Assembly (NCBI GenBank): GCA_020860445.1
Contig: JAJBUH010000003.1
Location: forward strand, 1-35,518
Origin: Bacteroidales bacterium
Lineage (GTDB): Bacteria > Bacteroidota > Bacteroidia > Bacteroidales > Muribaculaceae
Reading direction: 5' to 3'
DNA length: 35,518 nt
How positions within the stretch are numbered: the first letter of the stretch is position 1; every line of letters begins with the position of its first letter. Positions 1-7,670 of the stretch are shown piece by piece. The position numbers and the translations under genes are program-made. The notes under the pieces are model-generated. The model saw only the letters and a program-made list of their open reading frames with translations. It made no database searches and had not been told where the DNA came from.

Positions 1-24
1 AGTTTTTCTGCTTGCATCCCTTTG

Positions 25-64
25 CTACCCCACCCAGCGTCGCTTCGCTCCGCTGAGTGGGGTT
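25..64. repeat. GC-rich hairpin repeat, copy 1
   Basis: An imperfect palindrome (arms CCCCACCCAGCG and CGCTGAGTGGGG) lies directly at the 3' end of the minus-strand outer-membrane protein gene. A 40-bp identical copy is present at 28736-28775. The position suggests it may act as a transcription terminator or mRNA-stabilising hairpin. The identical distant copy shows it is a dispersed repeat family. Confidence 0.8.
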
Positions 65-1302
65 TAGTAGATTTTTGATTTGCGGAACCAAACCTCGTTG
101 AAGTTTACACCGAGCGAGATGTTGAAGTACTGCTCCTTGACCAATGGGTCGGGATGGGCCTGACGATGCTTATACTCAAATGTGAGGTTGATCATCGTCT
201 TGAAGCTGGGCACCGGCAGACCGAAACCTATGCTGGCTCCAATCTCGCGGAGGTTGTTGCCAAGAATCTTGAGATAATCGTGGTTGTAGTATGCGCCAGC
301 GCGGTATTGCACCCTCTGGATCCAAGAACCGCGAGGTGCAGGAATGTATTGCAAACCGCCGGCTATCTTCCAGCGATTGTCAAATTCTGACGATTCGAAG
401 TTCTCGAGCGTAGCGTACTTGGCATTCTTCCAGGGCTGGTAGGTGAAGTCAACCTCGACCATCAGCCTCTGGCGCCAAGTGTAGCTGATACCGGCGCCGT
501 AGGTGGCAGGAGCCGAATATTTGCCCTTGAGCTTGGTGTAACCGGTGGTGTCAGCCTTGGTGTCGAGCGAGGCATCGTAGTATATGCCATAGGTCTCGCC
601 GTGGAAATCCTTAGCGGGCGAGAAGTTGAAGCCGAGAGTCAGCTTGTTGTCGGGATTGACATTGATATCATACTGCGCGCCGATGTCGAGTCGCCAGTCG
701 CGAATGCGCATGTAGCGTTCAAACAGAGTGGTCGACCCGGTGATGGTGTAGGCATAGAGGTCATTGATGGTGGTGCCGAACAGGTAGGCGAAGTTGGCTC
801 CGACATACAGATTCCTCAGTGGCTCTACGCCTACGCCTATGTACAGCTGGTTGATATTGCCATTGCCGGCGCGAGCCACCGAACCGTTGGTGATGTCGTC
901 GGCAAACGAATAACCAGTGGTCGAGTAGGGGAGCAAGCCCAAGCTGCCGCCGATGCGCTTGGCTATCGGGAAGGCCATAGTGATATAGTCGAGACCGCCG
1001 CTGAAGTGGTCTTCGCGCACATCGCCCTCTTCAAACCACATGGTGTTGAAGTTGACGCCCATGTCAAACAGGAAAGTCAGAGAGTCGATAGCCGCATAGG
1101 AGGCGGGATTCATCACATTGATTTGTCGGCCGGAATTCATGGCAAATCCCACACCGCCCATAGCGCGCTGAGCAGAAGTAGCGTTTTCGCTGAGCATACC
1201 GTAGCCATAGCGGCTGTAGGGAGTGAGGGTGGCGTTTTGGGCCCAGACCCCAAGGCATAAAGCCAGGACTGCCACGGTCGCCAGTAGTCTATTTATTTTC
1301 AT
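64..1302 (-). CDS. Outer-membrane beta-barrel protein (FadL/PorV-like, unnamed)
   Basis: A 412-residue exported protein. The N-terminus has a signal peptide (MKINRLLATVAVLALC, cleavage near VWAQ). The rest is rich in alternating aromatic/polar beta-strand segments and glycines, as expected for an outer-membrane barrel. The motif TPYSRYGYGML followed by RAMGGVGFA is typical of Bacteroidetes barrel proteins related to the FadL superfamily that are often encoded next to coaX. The start overlaps the end of coaX by 14 bp, so the two are probably co-transcribed and translationally coupled. The substrate or partner is unknown. The C-terminus NEVWFRKSKIY is compatible with a final strand. The family call is inference from overall pattern rather than a specific domain motif. 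Confidence 0.75.
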   Translation of the reverse strand: MKINRLLATVAVLALCLGVWAQNATLTPYSRYGYGMLSENATSAQRAMGGVGFAMNSGRQINVMNPASYAAIDSLTFLFDMGVNFNTMWFEEGDVREDHFSGGLDYITMAFPIAKRIGGSLGLLPYSTTGYSFADDITNGSVARAGNGNINQLYIGVGVEPLRNLYVGANFAYLFGTTINDLYAYTITGSTTLFERYMRIRDWRLDIGAQYDINVNPDNKLTLGFNFSPAKDFHGETYGIYYDASLDTKADTTGYTKLKGKYSAPATYGAGISYTWRQRLMVEVDFTYQPWKNAKYATLENFESSEFDNRWKIAGGLQYIPAPRGSWIQRVQYRAGAYYNHDYLKILGNNLREIGASIGFGLPVPSFKTMINLTFEYKHRQAHPDPLVKEQYFNISLGVNFNEVWFRKSKIY

Positions 1303-2017
1303 TGTACACTATAATTTTCATTAATCCTCTGAGCGCCAAATCGGTGTCGATAGTGATAGGCAAGGTCAGGTAGGGAGCCAAGTCAAGGGCGCGGCCACCG
1401 GTGAGCACTGTAGTGGCCTCGTGCCATTGCCGCTGGTAGTATTCAATCTCGCCCACTACGCCGCGCAGGGCCCCGGCTTGCATGGCTTGCACTGTGTTCT
1501 GTCCCAACAGCGGAGCCTCAGGGTCGGTTTCGACCTCGGGGAGACGCGCCGTGAAAGCGTGGAGGGCCTTGAGGCGCATACCCAGGCCAGGGGCGATGTT
1601 GCCGCCTTGGAATACGGCATCCCTGCTGAGCAGGTCGTAGGTGATGGCGGTGCCGCAGTCGATCACCAGCAGCTCTTGGCCTGGATACAGAGCCAAGGCG
1701 CCAGCCATTGCCGCCAAGCGGTCGGAGCCAAGGGTGGCGGTAGCATAATCGCCAAGCGACAGGGGCAGAGGAGTAGAGGCGTCAACCTCGATCAAATCGA
1801 GGGCCATGGCGGCTGCAGCCTTGACCAAGCCGTGAGGGTCGTGCGCAACCGAGCACACGGCTGCGCAGGCCAACGGGCCGCTCACCGCCGAGCATAGCAG
1901 ACGCAAGTCGGCTGGCCGCAAATCGCCCCAAATCGGGCGTGCCGCCAGCTTATCATCAGTCCAAACAGCGGCCTTGGCCGAGCTGTTGCCTATGTCAATG
2001 GTCAGATAATTTGCCAT
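1289..2017 (-). CDS. coaX: Type III pantothenate kinase CoaX
   Basis: A 242-residue cytoplasmic ASKHA-fold kinase that phosphorylates pantothenate, the first step of coenzyme A synthesis. The N-terminal phosphate-binding motif (TIDIGNSSAKAAVW) is intact. So are the mid-protein motif DCGTAITYDLL and the following GGNIAPGLGMRLKALH segment, which carry the substrate-binding and catalytic aspartates of the type III family. The length matches the family (about 240-260). The ATG is chosen because the signature begins four residues later. The gene lies 14 bp into the following barrel-protein gene, consistent with an operon. A TAATTTTG promoter-like box sits just upstream, leaving almost no leader. 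Confidence 0.93.
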   Translation of the reverse strand: MANYLTIDIGNSSAKAAVWTDDKLAARPIWGDLRPADLRLLCSAVSGPLACAAVCSVAHDPHGLVKAAAAMALDLIEVDASTPLPLSLGDYATATLGSDRLAAMAGALALYPGQELLVIDCGTAITYDLLSRDAVFQGGNIAPGLGMRLKALHAFTARLPEVETDPEAPLLGQNTVQAMQAGALRGVVGEIEYYQRQWHEATTVLTGGRALDLAPYLTLPITIDTDLALRGLMKIIVYNENK

Positions 2018-2025
2018 AACAGCCG

Positions 2026-2033
2026 CAAAATTA
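2026..2033 (-). promoter_or_regulatory. Candidate -7 box of coaX
   Basis: On the minus strand TAATTTTG matches the Bacteroidetes -7 consensus TAnnTTTG. It is 8 bp from the coaX ATG, which would give a nearly leaderless transcript. No convincing -33 TTTG lies at the right distance, so this is a weak call. Confidence 0.35.
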
Positions 2034-2117
2034 CGAAAAACGCAAATAATAACATTAAAAAGAATGAAATATTTAACGATTATTATACCATTTTTTCGGC
2101 AATCGCCTCATTTTCTG

Positions 2118-2299
2118 CTACACAGAGGCGACCCTACGGGCCGCGATGGGTGGGGAATCGGCGGGTTCTACACAGAGGCGACCCTACGGGCCGCACAAGG
2201 GTATTGGTCTCTAACAGGGTGCGGCCCGTAGGGTCGCCTCTGTGTAGAAACAATGCAAATGACGTAACATGGTGCGGCCCGTAGGGTCGCCTCTGTGTA
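2118..2299. repeat. Four-copy inverted palindromic repeat cluster
   Basis: A 27-bp unit containing GAGGCGACCCTACGGGCCGC occurs twice in forward orientation (2118-2144, 2168-2194) and twice inverted (2221-2247, 2274-2299). The whole 180-bp block can fold into a large cruciform or hairpin. It lies in the roughly 450-bp gap between the divergently transcribed coaX and rlmN. I see no gene in the gap, only this cluster, AT-rich DNA and the rlmN promoter. The units resemble REP/BIME-type dispersed palindromes. Confidence 0.9.
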
Positions 2300-2384
2300 A
2301 ATCACATTAATTTTTGGAAAAATCGGGGAAAAGTTGGCCATATACGCCGATTTGATTGTTATACCAATAGAATTTATGCACACT

Positions 2385-2417
2385 TTTGGGAAATTTGTGA
2401 AAAAATTTGTAACTTTG
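2385..2417 (+). promoter_or_regulatory. Promoter of rlmN
   Basis: TTTG at 2385-2388, 21 bp, then TAACTTTG at 2410-2417 fits the Bacteroidetes primary sigma factor consensus (TTTG/TAnnTTTG). It lies about 50 bp upstream of the preferred rlmN start and leads into the plus-strand gene series. Confidence 0.7.
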
Positions 2418-2467
2418 TACCCGAAAACTTAGGGTCCTGCCCACTAAGCCAAAATTGATTGAAGAGT

Positions 2468-3496
2468 ATGGAAACATCAGATCGCACACCGCTAATAGGC
2501 CTTACCCTTGCCGAGCTGCAGCAAGTAGCTGTCGACAACGGATTGCCGCGCTTTGCCGGGGCGCAGATTGCCCAATGGCTGTATGAGAAGCGTGTGCGGT
2601 CGATCGACGAGATGACCAATCTCTCAAAGGCTGGCCGCGCTCGCCTGGCTGAGCATTACTGCGTTGGCTACGAGGAGACTAAGGCTGAGGCTCGCAGCGC
2701 TGATGGCACGGTCAAATACCTATTCAACGGCGCCGGAGGCCGCGATGTCGAGGCTGTTTTCATCCCTGACAAGGAGCGCGCCACGCTGTGCGTATCATCT
2801 CAGGCCGGCTGCAAGATGAATTGCGCATTTTGTATGACTGGGCACCAAGGATTCCACGGACAGCTCACGACCCACCAGATTCTCAATCAGATTATGGCTA
2901 TACCGCGCAGCCAAGACCTCACCAACCTGGTGTTTATGGGCATGGGCGAACCGCTCGACAACATCGATGCGGTGCTCAAAGCCATAGAGATTCTCACGGC
3001 CAAGTGGGGATTTGCCTGGAGCCCTAAGCGCATCACCGTAAGCACCATCGGCAAACTGCCCCAGTTGCAGCGACTGATCGAGGAGACCAAGGTGCATATC
3101 GCCCTGAGCGTGCACAATCCCATCAGCCAACAGCGAGCCCAGATTATGCCGGTTGAGCGAGCTTTCCCCGTGCGCAGCGTGGTGGAGATGCTCAGGCAGT
3201 ACGACTTCGCCCACCAGAGGCGCCTGTCGGTAGAATATATAATGTGGGCCGGAGAGAACGATAGCATGCGCTATGCCGACGCCTTGGCTCACCTGATGCA
3301 AGGCACAAGCGCCAGGGTGAACTTGATAAGATTTCACAGCATACCCGGCAGTGACTTGCGGCCGGCACCTATCGAGACCATGGAGGCATTTCGCGACCGC
3401 CTCAACGCCCTGGGCGTGACGGCAACCATACGCGCCAGCCGAGGCGAAGACATAATGGCCGCTTGCGGCATGCTCGCCGGGCGCCAAAAACAGTAA
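2468..3496 (+). CDS. rlmN: Dual-specificity 23S rRNA/tRNA A2503/A37 C2-methyltransferase RlmN
   Basis: A radical-SAM methyltransferase that methylates C2 of A2503 in 23S rRNA and, in characterised members, A37 of some tRNAs. The 4Fe-4S motif CxxxCxxC (CKMNCAFC, about residues 115-122 from the ATG) is present. So is the second conserved cysteine in LCVSSQ and the methyl-carrying cysteine near the C-terminus in AACGM (about residue 333). The N-terminal helical RNA-binding region begins at LTLAELQQV. The track starts at TTG 2459; I prefer the ATG three codons later, giving 342 residues, which is normal. It follows a good promoter. A 7-bp tandem repeat separates it from pdxA. Confidence 0.95.
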   Translation: METSDRTPLIGLTLAELQQVAVDNGLPRFAGAQIAQWLYEKRVRSIDEMTNLSKAGRARLAEHYCVGYEETKAEARSADGTVKYLFNGAGGRDVEAVFIPDKERATLCVSSQAGCKMNCAFCMTGHQGFHGQLTTHQILNQIMAIPRSQDLTNLVFMGMGEPLDNIDAVLKAIEILTAKWGFAWSPKRITVSTIGKLPQLQRLIEETKVHIALSVHNPISQQRAQIMPVERAFPVRSVVEMLRQYDFAHQRRLSVEYIMWAGENDSMRYADALAHLMQGTSARVNLIRFHSIPGSDLRPAPIETMEAFRDRLNALGVTATIRASRGEDIMAACGMLAGRQKQ

Positions 3497-3503
3497 TTTC
3501 TCC

Positions 3504-3531
3504 TCTTGACTTTTGACTTTTGACTTTTGAC
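3504..3531. repeat. Heptanucleotide tandem repeat (TTTTGAC)
   Basis: About four units of TTTTGAC (the first degenerate) fill the short gap between the rlmN stop and the pdxA start, ending 8 bp before the pdxA ATG. It is one of four 7-bp arrays in this window. Confidence 0.9.
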
Positions 3532-3538
3532 TGGATTA

Positions 3539-4627
3539 ATGGAACGACCAATAAGAGTGGGTATCACCCACGGTGACATAAACGGAATCGGATACGAGGT
3601 GCTGCTCAAGACCCTCGAGGATAACCGCATACTCGAACTCTGTACCCCCGTGGTTTATGGTTCGGCCAAAATTGCTGCCTTCTACCGCAAGCTGCTCGAT
3701 TTTCCACAGGTGCCCTTCACTCAGGTGAAGAGCGGCGAGGAGATTGTCGACGGAGTAAACAATATTATAAATGTGGTAGGCGAGGATGTCAAGGTTGAGC
3801 CGGGCACATCGTCAGAGGTCGGAGGCCAAGCCGCTTTTGCCAGCTTGGAGCGCGCCGTGGCTGACCTGAAGGATGGCCATATCGACGTGCTGGTGACTTC
3901 GCCAATCAACAAGCGCAACATACAGAGCGAGAATTTCAAATTCCCCGGCCACACCGAATACCTCGAGGCCACCATCGGTGATGGCAGCCAAGCGTTGATG
4001 GTGCTGTGCGCCAAAGACCTGCGCGTAGCATTGGTCACCACTCACCTGCCCATCAAGGATGTGCCAGCGGCTATCACCAAGGAGGAGATTCTCAACAAGC
4101 TGAGAATCTTCAACCGTTCGCTCATCCGCGACTTCGGCATCGAGGCTCCGCGCATCGCTGTGCTGTCGCTTAATCCACACGCTGGCGAAGACGGACTGCT
4201 CGGCACGGAGGAGAAAGACATTATCATTCCCGCCATTGAAGAGGCCAAGCAGCAAGGCATCCTGGCATTCGGGCCTTATGCCCCCGATGGTTTCTTCGGC
4301 GCGGGCCGGTTTGTGAAATTTGACGGCATCTTGGCTATGTATCACGACCAGGGCCTGGCACCGTTCAAGGCTCTCGCTATGGATGCCGGCGTCAACTTCA
4401 CAGCTGGTCTGCCTTATGTGCGTACATCGCCCGACCATGGCACTGGTTACGACATCACCGGCCGAGGCGAGGCCTCGCCCGAATCGATGCGCGAAGCCAT
4501 CTATTCCGCCATCGACATCTTCCGCAATCGCAAGCGCGAAGACGAATGCCGCAAGCGCCCCCTGCGCAAGCAATATGTGGCCAAGGGCCAAGACAATGTA
4601 GTGCTTGACTTGACCAAGGAACAGTGA
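3539..4627 (+). CDS. pdxA: 4-hydroxythreonine-4-phosphate dehydrogenase PdxA
   Basis: A cytoplasmic NAD-dependent, metal-binding dehydrogenase of the DXP-dependent pyridoxal 5'-phosphate pathway. It oxidises 4-phosphohydroxy-L-threonine. The N-terminus GITHGDINGIGYEV is the Bacteroidetes form of the family signature. The metal-binding histidine motifs are all visible in order: FPGHTEYL, SLNPHAGEDG and MYHDQGLAPFK. The tail DHGTGYDITGRGEASP is also typical. The ORF track starts at TTG 3527, but the ATG at 3539 starts right before the signature and gives a 362-residue protein, close to family length. It follows rlmN by 42 bp, and the TGA stop lies at the edge of the next 7-bp repeat. Confidence 0.95.
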   Translation: MERPIRVGITHGDINGIGYEVLLKTLEDNRILELCTPVVYGSAKIAAFYRKLLDFPQVPFTQVKSGEEIVDGVNNIINVVGEDVKVEPGTSSEVGGQAAFASLERAVADLKDGHIDVLVTSPINKRNIQSENFKFPGHTEYLEATIGDGSQALMVLCAKDLRVALVTTHLPIKDVPAAITKEEILNKLRIFNRSLIRDFGIEAPRIAVLSLNPHAGEDGLLGTEEKDIIIPAIEEAKQQGILAFGPYAPDGFFGAGRFVKFDGILAMYHDQGLAPFKALAMDAGVNFTAGLPYVRTSPDHGTGYDITGRGEASPESMREAIYSAIDIFRNRKREDECRKRPLRKQYVAKGQDNVVLDLTKEQ

Positions 4628-4633
4628 ATAACT

Positions 4634-4682
4634 AATAGTGAATAGTGAATAGTGAATAGTGAATAGTGAATAGTGAATAGTG
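4634..4682. repeat. Heptanucleotide tandem repeat (AATAGTG)x7
   Basis: Seven perfect copies of AATAGTG begin a few bases after the pdxA stop codon. The stop itself lies in a repeat-like sequence (CAGTGAATA). The array is followed by the 12-bp palindrome CCATCCGGATGG (4691-4702), which also occurs in the 31.8 kb and 35.4 kb elements. Copy number is likely to vary between strains. Confidence 0.95.
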
Positions 4683-4744
4683 AATAACGGCCATCCGGAT
4701 GGCACCTTATCACTTATAATAACTTATAGTTTATACCTAACATC

Positions 4745-6400
4745 ATGAAATATGGAATCATAGCAGCCGGAGAGGGGTCGCGCCTACAGCAAGAGGGCGT
4801 GGCACTGCCCAAGCCGCTCGTCGAGCTCGACGGGAGGCCGATGATCCGCCGCTTGATTGACATATTCCTCAATTGCGGAGCCGAAGAGATTTGCGTCATC
4901 GTGAATCAGGAGATGCGCGAGGTGCAAGACTACCTGCGCTCGCTGCAGTTGCCGGTGCCGCTGCGCATAGCGGTGCAAAGCACTCCAAGCTCGATGCACA
5001 GCATGGGTGTGCTTGCCCCTTGGCTGAGAGGCGGACGATTTGTGCTGGCTACGGTCGACACGATTTTCTCTGAGGCTGACCTGCGCGCATACGTCGAGGC
5101 TTTCAATGCCGACACTGAGGCCGATGGCATGATGGGTGTGACCGATTATGTCGATGACGAGAAGCCGCTCTATGTGGGTGTAGACGCGCAGGGTTGGATT
5201 CAGTCATTTGACGACGCTCCCAATGGCAGTCCTTATATCTCGGCAGGCATCTACGGTTTGGACGATCGAGCCATAGATGTTCTTGAGGAATGCCTGGCAT
5301 CGGGCGCAAGTCGCATGCGCAATTTCCAGCGAGCATTGCTCGCCGCTGGCCTCAAACTCAAGGCCAAGCCTTTTGGCAAGGTGATCGACGTGGACCATGC
5401 ATCGGACACCGCCATGGCTAAGGCTCTCATCAATGAAAACACAAATAACCATACTAATACCATAACTGATACCAAAACACTTAGAACCTTTATGCAACAC
5501 ATTAAGGATTTCAACGAACTGGAGCAGGCTCTGATCCAGAAAGGCGAGCGCAAACGCGCCGCCATCGTATGGGCCCAGGATGCCACAACGCGCGCTGCCG
5601 CAGCTCGCGCATTGGAGAAGGGTCTGATTGAGGCCATCTTCTGTGGCTGCCGCGCCGAAATCGAGGCCGACGAGGCTCTCATGGCCCATAAAGACCATAT
5701 CACAATCGTAGACGCCGCCGATGGCGACGACGCAGCCGCTAAGGCTGTGGCAATGGCTCGCCGCGACGAGGTGGATCTGATTGTGAAGGGCATGCTCAAT
5801 ACTGACAACATACTGCGCGCCGTGCTCAACAAGGAGCAGGGCATCTTCGAGAAGGGCTCGGTGCTGACTCACCTCACCGCCGCATCTATCCCGGCTTATG
5901 GCAAGCTGCTGATGCTCACCGACGTGGCCGTGATTCCTTACCCCAACGATGAGCAGCGCGTGGCACAGGTGCGTTACGCCCTCGATGCCCTCCACGCTTT
6001 GGGTATAGAAAAACCCAAAGTGGCTCTGATCCACTGCTCAGAGAAGGTTGATGCCCGCCACTTCCCATTCACCGGCCATTACCAGACTCTCAAGGAACAG
6101 GCTGCGGCTGGCGAATTTGGCGAATGCGTCATCGATGGGCCGTATGACGTGAAGGTGGCTTGCAGCGAGGCCGCTATGAAAAAGAAACATATAGAGTCGC
6201 CTCTCGAGGGCTATAGCGATGCGCTGATATTCCCCGACATCGAGGCTGGAAACACATTCTATAAGACTATCACTCTGTTTGCCGGAGCCGACATGGCGGG
6301 TTGGGTGGTAGGCGCCAAGGTGCCAATCATGGTGCCAAGTCGAGGAGACAGCGTAGACTCAAAGTACCACAGTCTGCTCATGGCAATCCTCAACGCCTAA
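4745..6400 (+). CDS. Fusion: sugar-phosphate nucleotidyltransferase + phosphate butyryltransferase
   Basis: A 551-residue ORF made of two proteins. Residues 1 to about 230 are an NTP-transferase domain: GIIAAGEGSRLQQ is the nucleotide-binding signature, with LPKPLVELDGRPM following and a central TVDTIF aspartate segment. Residues 250-551 are a complete phosphate acetyl/butyryltransferase (Ptb) domain beginning at an internal Met (ATG at 5492) with MQHIKDFNELEQAL, then LIVKGMLNTDNILRAVL. Ptb interconverts acyl-CoA and acyl-phosphate and pairs with Buk, encoded next. The join (NENTNNHTNTITDTKTLRTF) is Asn/Thr-rich and its DNA is AT-rich, like the intergenic spacers nearby. It is either a true bifunctional protein, a recent loss of the stop between two genes, or internal initiation at 5492 yields a separate Ptb. 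The nucleotidyltransferase substrate is unknown. Confidence 0.85.
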   Translation: MKYGIIAAGEGSRLQQEGVALPKPLVELDGRPMIRRLIDIFLNCGAEEICVIVNQEMREVQDYLRSLQLPVPLRIAVQSTPSSMHSMGVLAPWLRGGRFVLATVDTIFSEADLRAYVEAFNADTEADGMMGVTDYVDDEKPLYVGVDAQGWIQSFDDAPNGSPYISAGIYGLDDRAIDVLEECLASGASRMRNFQRALLAAGLKLKAKPFGKVIDVDHASDTAMAKALINENTNNHTNTITDTKTLRTFMQHIKDFNELEQALIQKGERKRAAIVWAQDATTRAAAARALEKGLIEAIFCGCRAEIEADEALMAHKDHITIVDAADGDDAAAKAVAMARRDEVDLIVKGMLNTDNILRAVLNKEQGIFEKGSVLTHLTAASIPAYGKLLMLTDVAVIPYPNDEQRVAQVRYALDALHALGIEKPKVALIHCSEKVDARHFPFTGHYQTLKEQAAAGEFGECVIDGPYDVKVACSEAAMKKKHIESPLEGYSDALIFPDIEAGNTFYKTITLFAGADMAGWVVGAKVPIMVPSRGDSVDSKYHSLLMAILNA

Positions 6401-6435
6401 TTACTTATTACTCATTACTTATTACTTTATACTTA
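6401..6435. repeat. Degenerate heptanucleotide tandem repeat (TTACTTA)
   Basis: Five 7-bp units (TTACTTA, TTACTCA, TTACTTA, TTACTTT, ATACTTA) follow immediately after the TAA of the fusion gene and run to within 5 bp of the buk ATG. Confidence 0.85.
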
Positions 6436-6440
6436 ACCTT

Positions 6441-7532
6441 ATGCGTATATTAGCTATTAACCCTGGAAGCACCAGCACTAAGATTGCTGTCTATGAAGAC
6501 ACCAAGCCTCTGTTCGTCAAGTCGATATCGCACTCGGCAGAAGACCTCAGCATATTTAACAAGGTATCCGACCAATACGGATTCCGCAAGCAGCTCATCA
6601 AGGATGTGCTTGCTGACAATGGATACAATCTGGCCGACTTTGACGCCGTGATCGGACGTGGTCCGCTCTCCAAGCCTGTCGAGGGTGGCGTGTATGTCGT
6701 CACCGACGATATGGTCCACGAGGCCAAGGAGGCAGAGCACCAGCACGCTTGCGACCTGGGCTGCATCCTGGCTTTCGACATCGCCTCTGAAATTCCGGGC
6801 AGCATCAGCCTTATGGCCGACCCTGGCGTGGTCGACGAGTTGTGCCCTTATGCTCGCATTAGCGGCAGCCCGCTCATGCCTCGCATTGCTATCTGGCATG
6901 CCCTCAACCAGCGAGCCATCGCTCGTCGCTACGCCAAGTCAATTGGCAAGAAATACAAGGATCTCAACCTGATCATCTGCCACCTGGGCGGAGGTATCTC
7001 GGTTGCCGCTCACGAGCGCGGTCGCGCCATCGACACCAACAATGCTCTCGACGGCGAGGGTCCCTTCTCGCCCGAACGCGCCGGCACACTGCCTTCGGCC
7101 GACTTGATCAAACTGTGCTACAGCGGCAAGTACACTCAAGAGCAGCTGCTCAAGCGTGTGGCTGGCCAGGCTGGCTTGGCTGCTCACCTTGGCACCACCG
7201 ACATGCGCGAAATCCTGCGCCGCATCGAGGCTGGCGACAAGCACGCCGAGCTCATCGTCAACGCTATGATCTACCATATCGCCAAATACATCGCTGCCGA
7301 GGGAGCAGTGCTCTGCGGCGACGTTGATGCCATCCTGCTCACTGGCGGCATCGCCTACAGCGACTATGTGGTCAATCGCCTGAAGCGCCGTGTCGAGTTC
7401 CTCGCTCCAGTCCATGTCTTCCCCGGCGAAGACGAGATGGAGGCCCTGGCCCTCAACGCCCTGGCTGTCCTCCGTGGCGAGGTCCAAGTGAAAAGCTACA
7501 CCCAGCTCGACCAAGAGCCCATAGTGCAATAA
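6441..7532 (+). CDS. buk: Butyrate kinase
   Basis: A 363-residue acetate/butyrate kinase-family (ASKHA fold) enzyme. It makes ATP from acyl-phosphate and ADP, releasing butyrate or a branched short-chain acid. The N-terminal phosphate motif NPGSTSTK, the central ICHLGGGISVAAH and the C-terminal LLTGGIAYS are intact, and the length is normal for Buk. It lies 40 bp after the Ptb domain, so Ptb and Buk form the usual two-step acyl-CoA to acid plus ATP module. No butyryl-CoA synthesis genes are present here, so the natural substrate could be butyryl-, isobutyryl- or isovaleryl-phosphate. A strong terminator follows. Confidence 0.94.
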   Translation: MRILAINPGSTSTKIAVYEDTKPLFVKSISHSAEDLSIFNKVSDQYGFRKQLIKDVLADNGYNLADFDAVIGRGPLSKPVEGGVYVVTDDMVHEAKEAEHQHACDLGCILAFDIASEIPGSISLMADPGVVDELCPYARISGSPLMPRIAIWHALNQRAIARRYAKSIGKKYKDLNLIICHLGGGISVAAHERGRAIDTNNALDGEGPFSPERAGTLPSADLIKLCYSGKYTQEQLLKRVAGQAGLAAHLGTTDMREILRRIEAGDKHAELIVNAMIYHIAKYIAAEGAVLCGDVDAILLTGGIAYSDYVVNRLKRRVEFLAPVHVFPGEDEMEALALNALAVLRGEVQVKSYTQLDQEPIVQ

Positions 7533-7627
7533 TTCCGCTTTGCCCTTCACTGGTGCCTACATAGCTAAGAGTGGTAAGGCCACTCTCAAATTCTTTGTAC
7601 ATTGATCCCTAATCCCCCTTAGATAAA

Positions 7628-7662
7628 AATAGCCAGGCCCACAGTGGGCTTGGCTATTTTTT
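7628..7662 (+). terminator. Rho-independent terminator after buk
   Basis: A 14-bp stem (AATAGCCAGGCCCA / TGGGCTTGGCTATT, one G-T wobble) with a 3-base loop is followed by a run of six T. A smaller hairpin (AGAGTGG/CCACTCT, 7568-7586) lies upstream. This closes the rlmN-buk gene series. Confidence 0.92.
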
Positions 7663-7670
7663 GTATTGTA

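Noticed and set aside
601-1260. 219-residue plus-strand ORF opposite the barrel protein
   Set aside because: No motifs; the minus strand has a signal peptide and barrel pattern and is coupled to coaX.
4634-4682. Tandem repeats considered as a CRISPR array
   Set aside because: Units are 7 bp with no spacers and there are no cas genes in the window.
3812-4705. 297-residue minus-strand ORF opposite pdxA
   Set aside because: Its N-terminus is just the translated 7-bp repeat (YSLFTIHYSLFTIHYS) and the rest is antisense to conserved PdxA motifs.
5204-6034. 276-residue minus-strand ORF opposite the fusion gene
   Set aside because: Antisense of the Ptb domain with no recognisable features.
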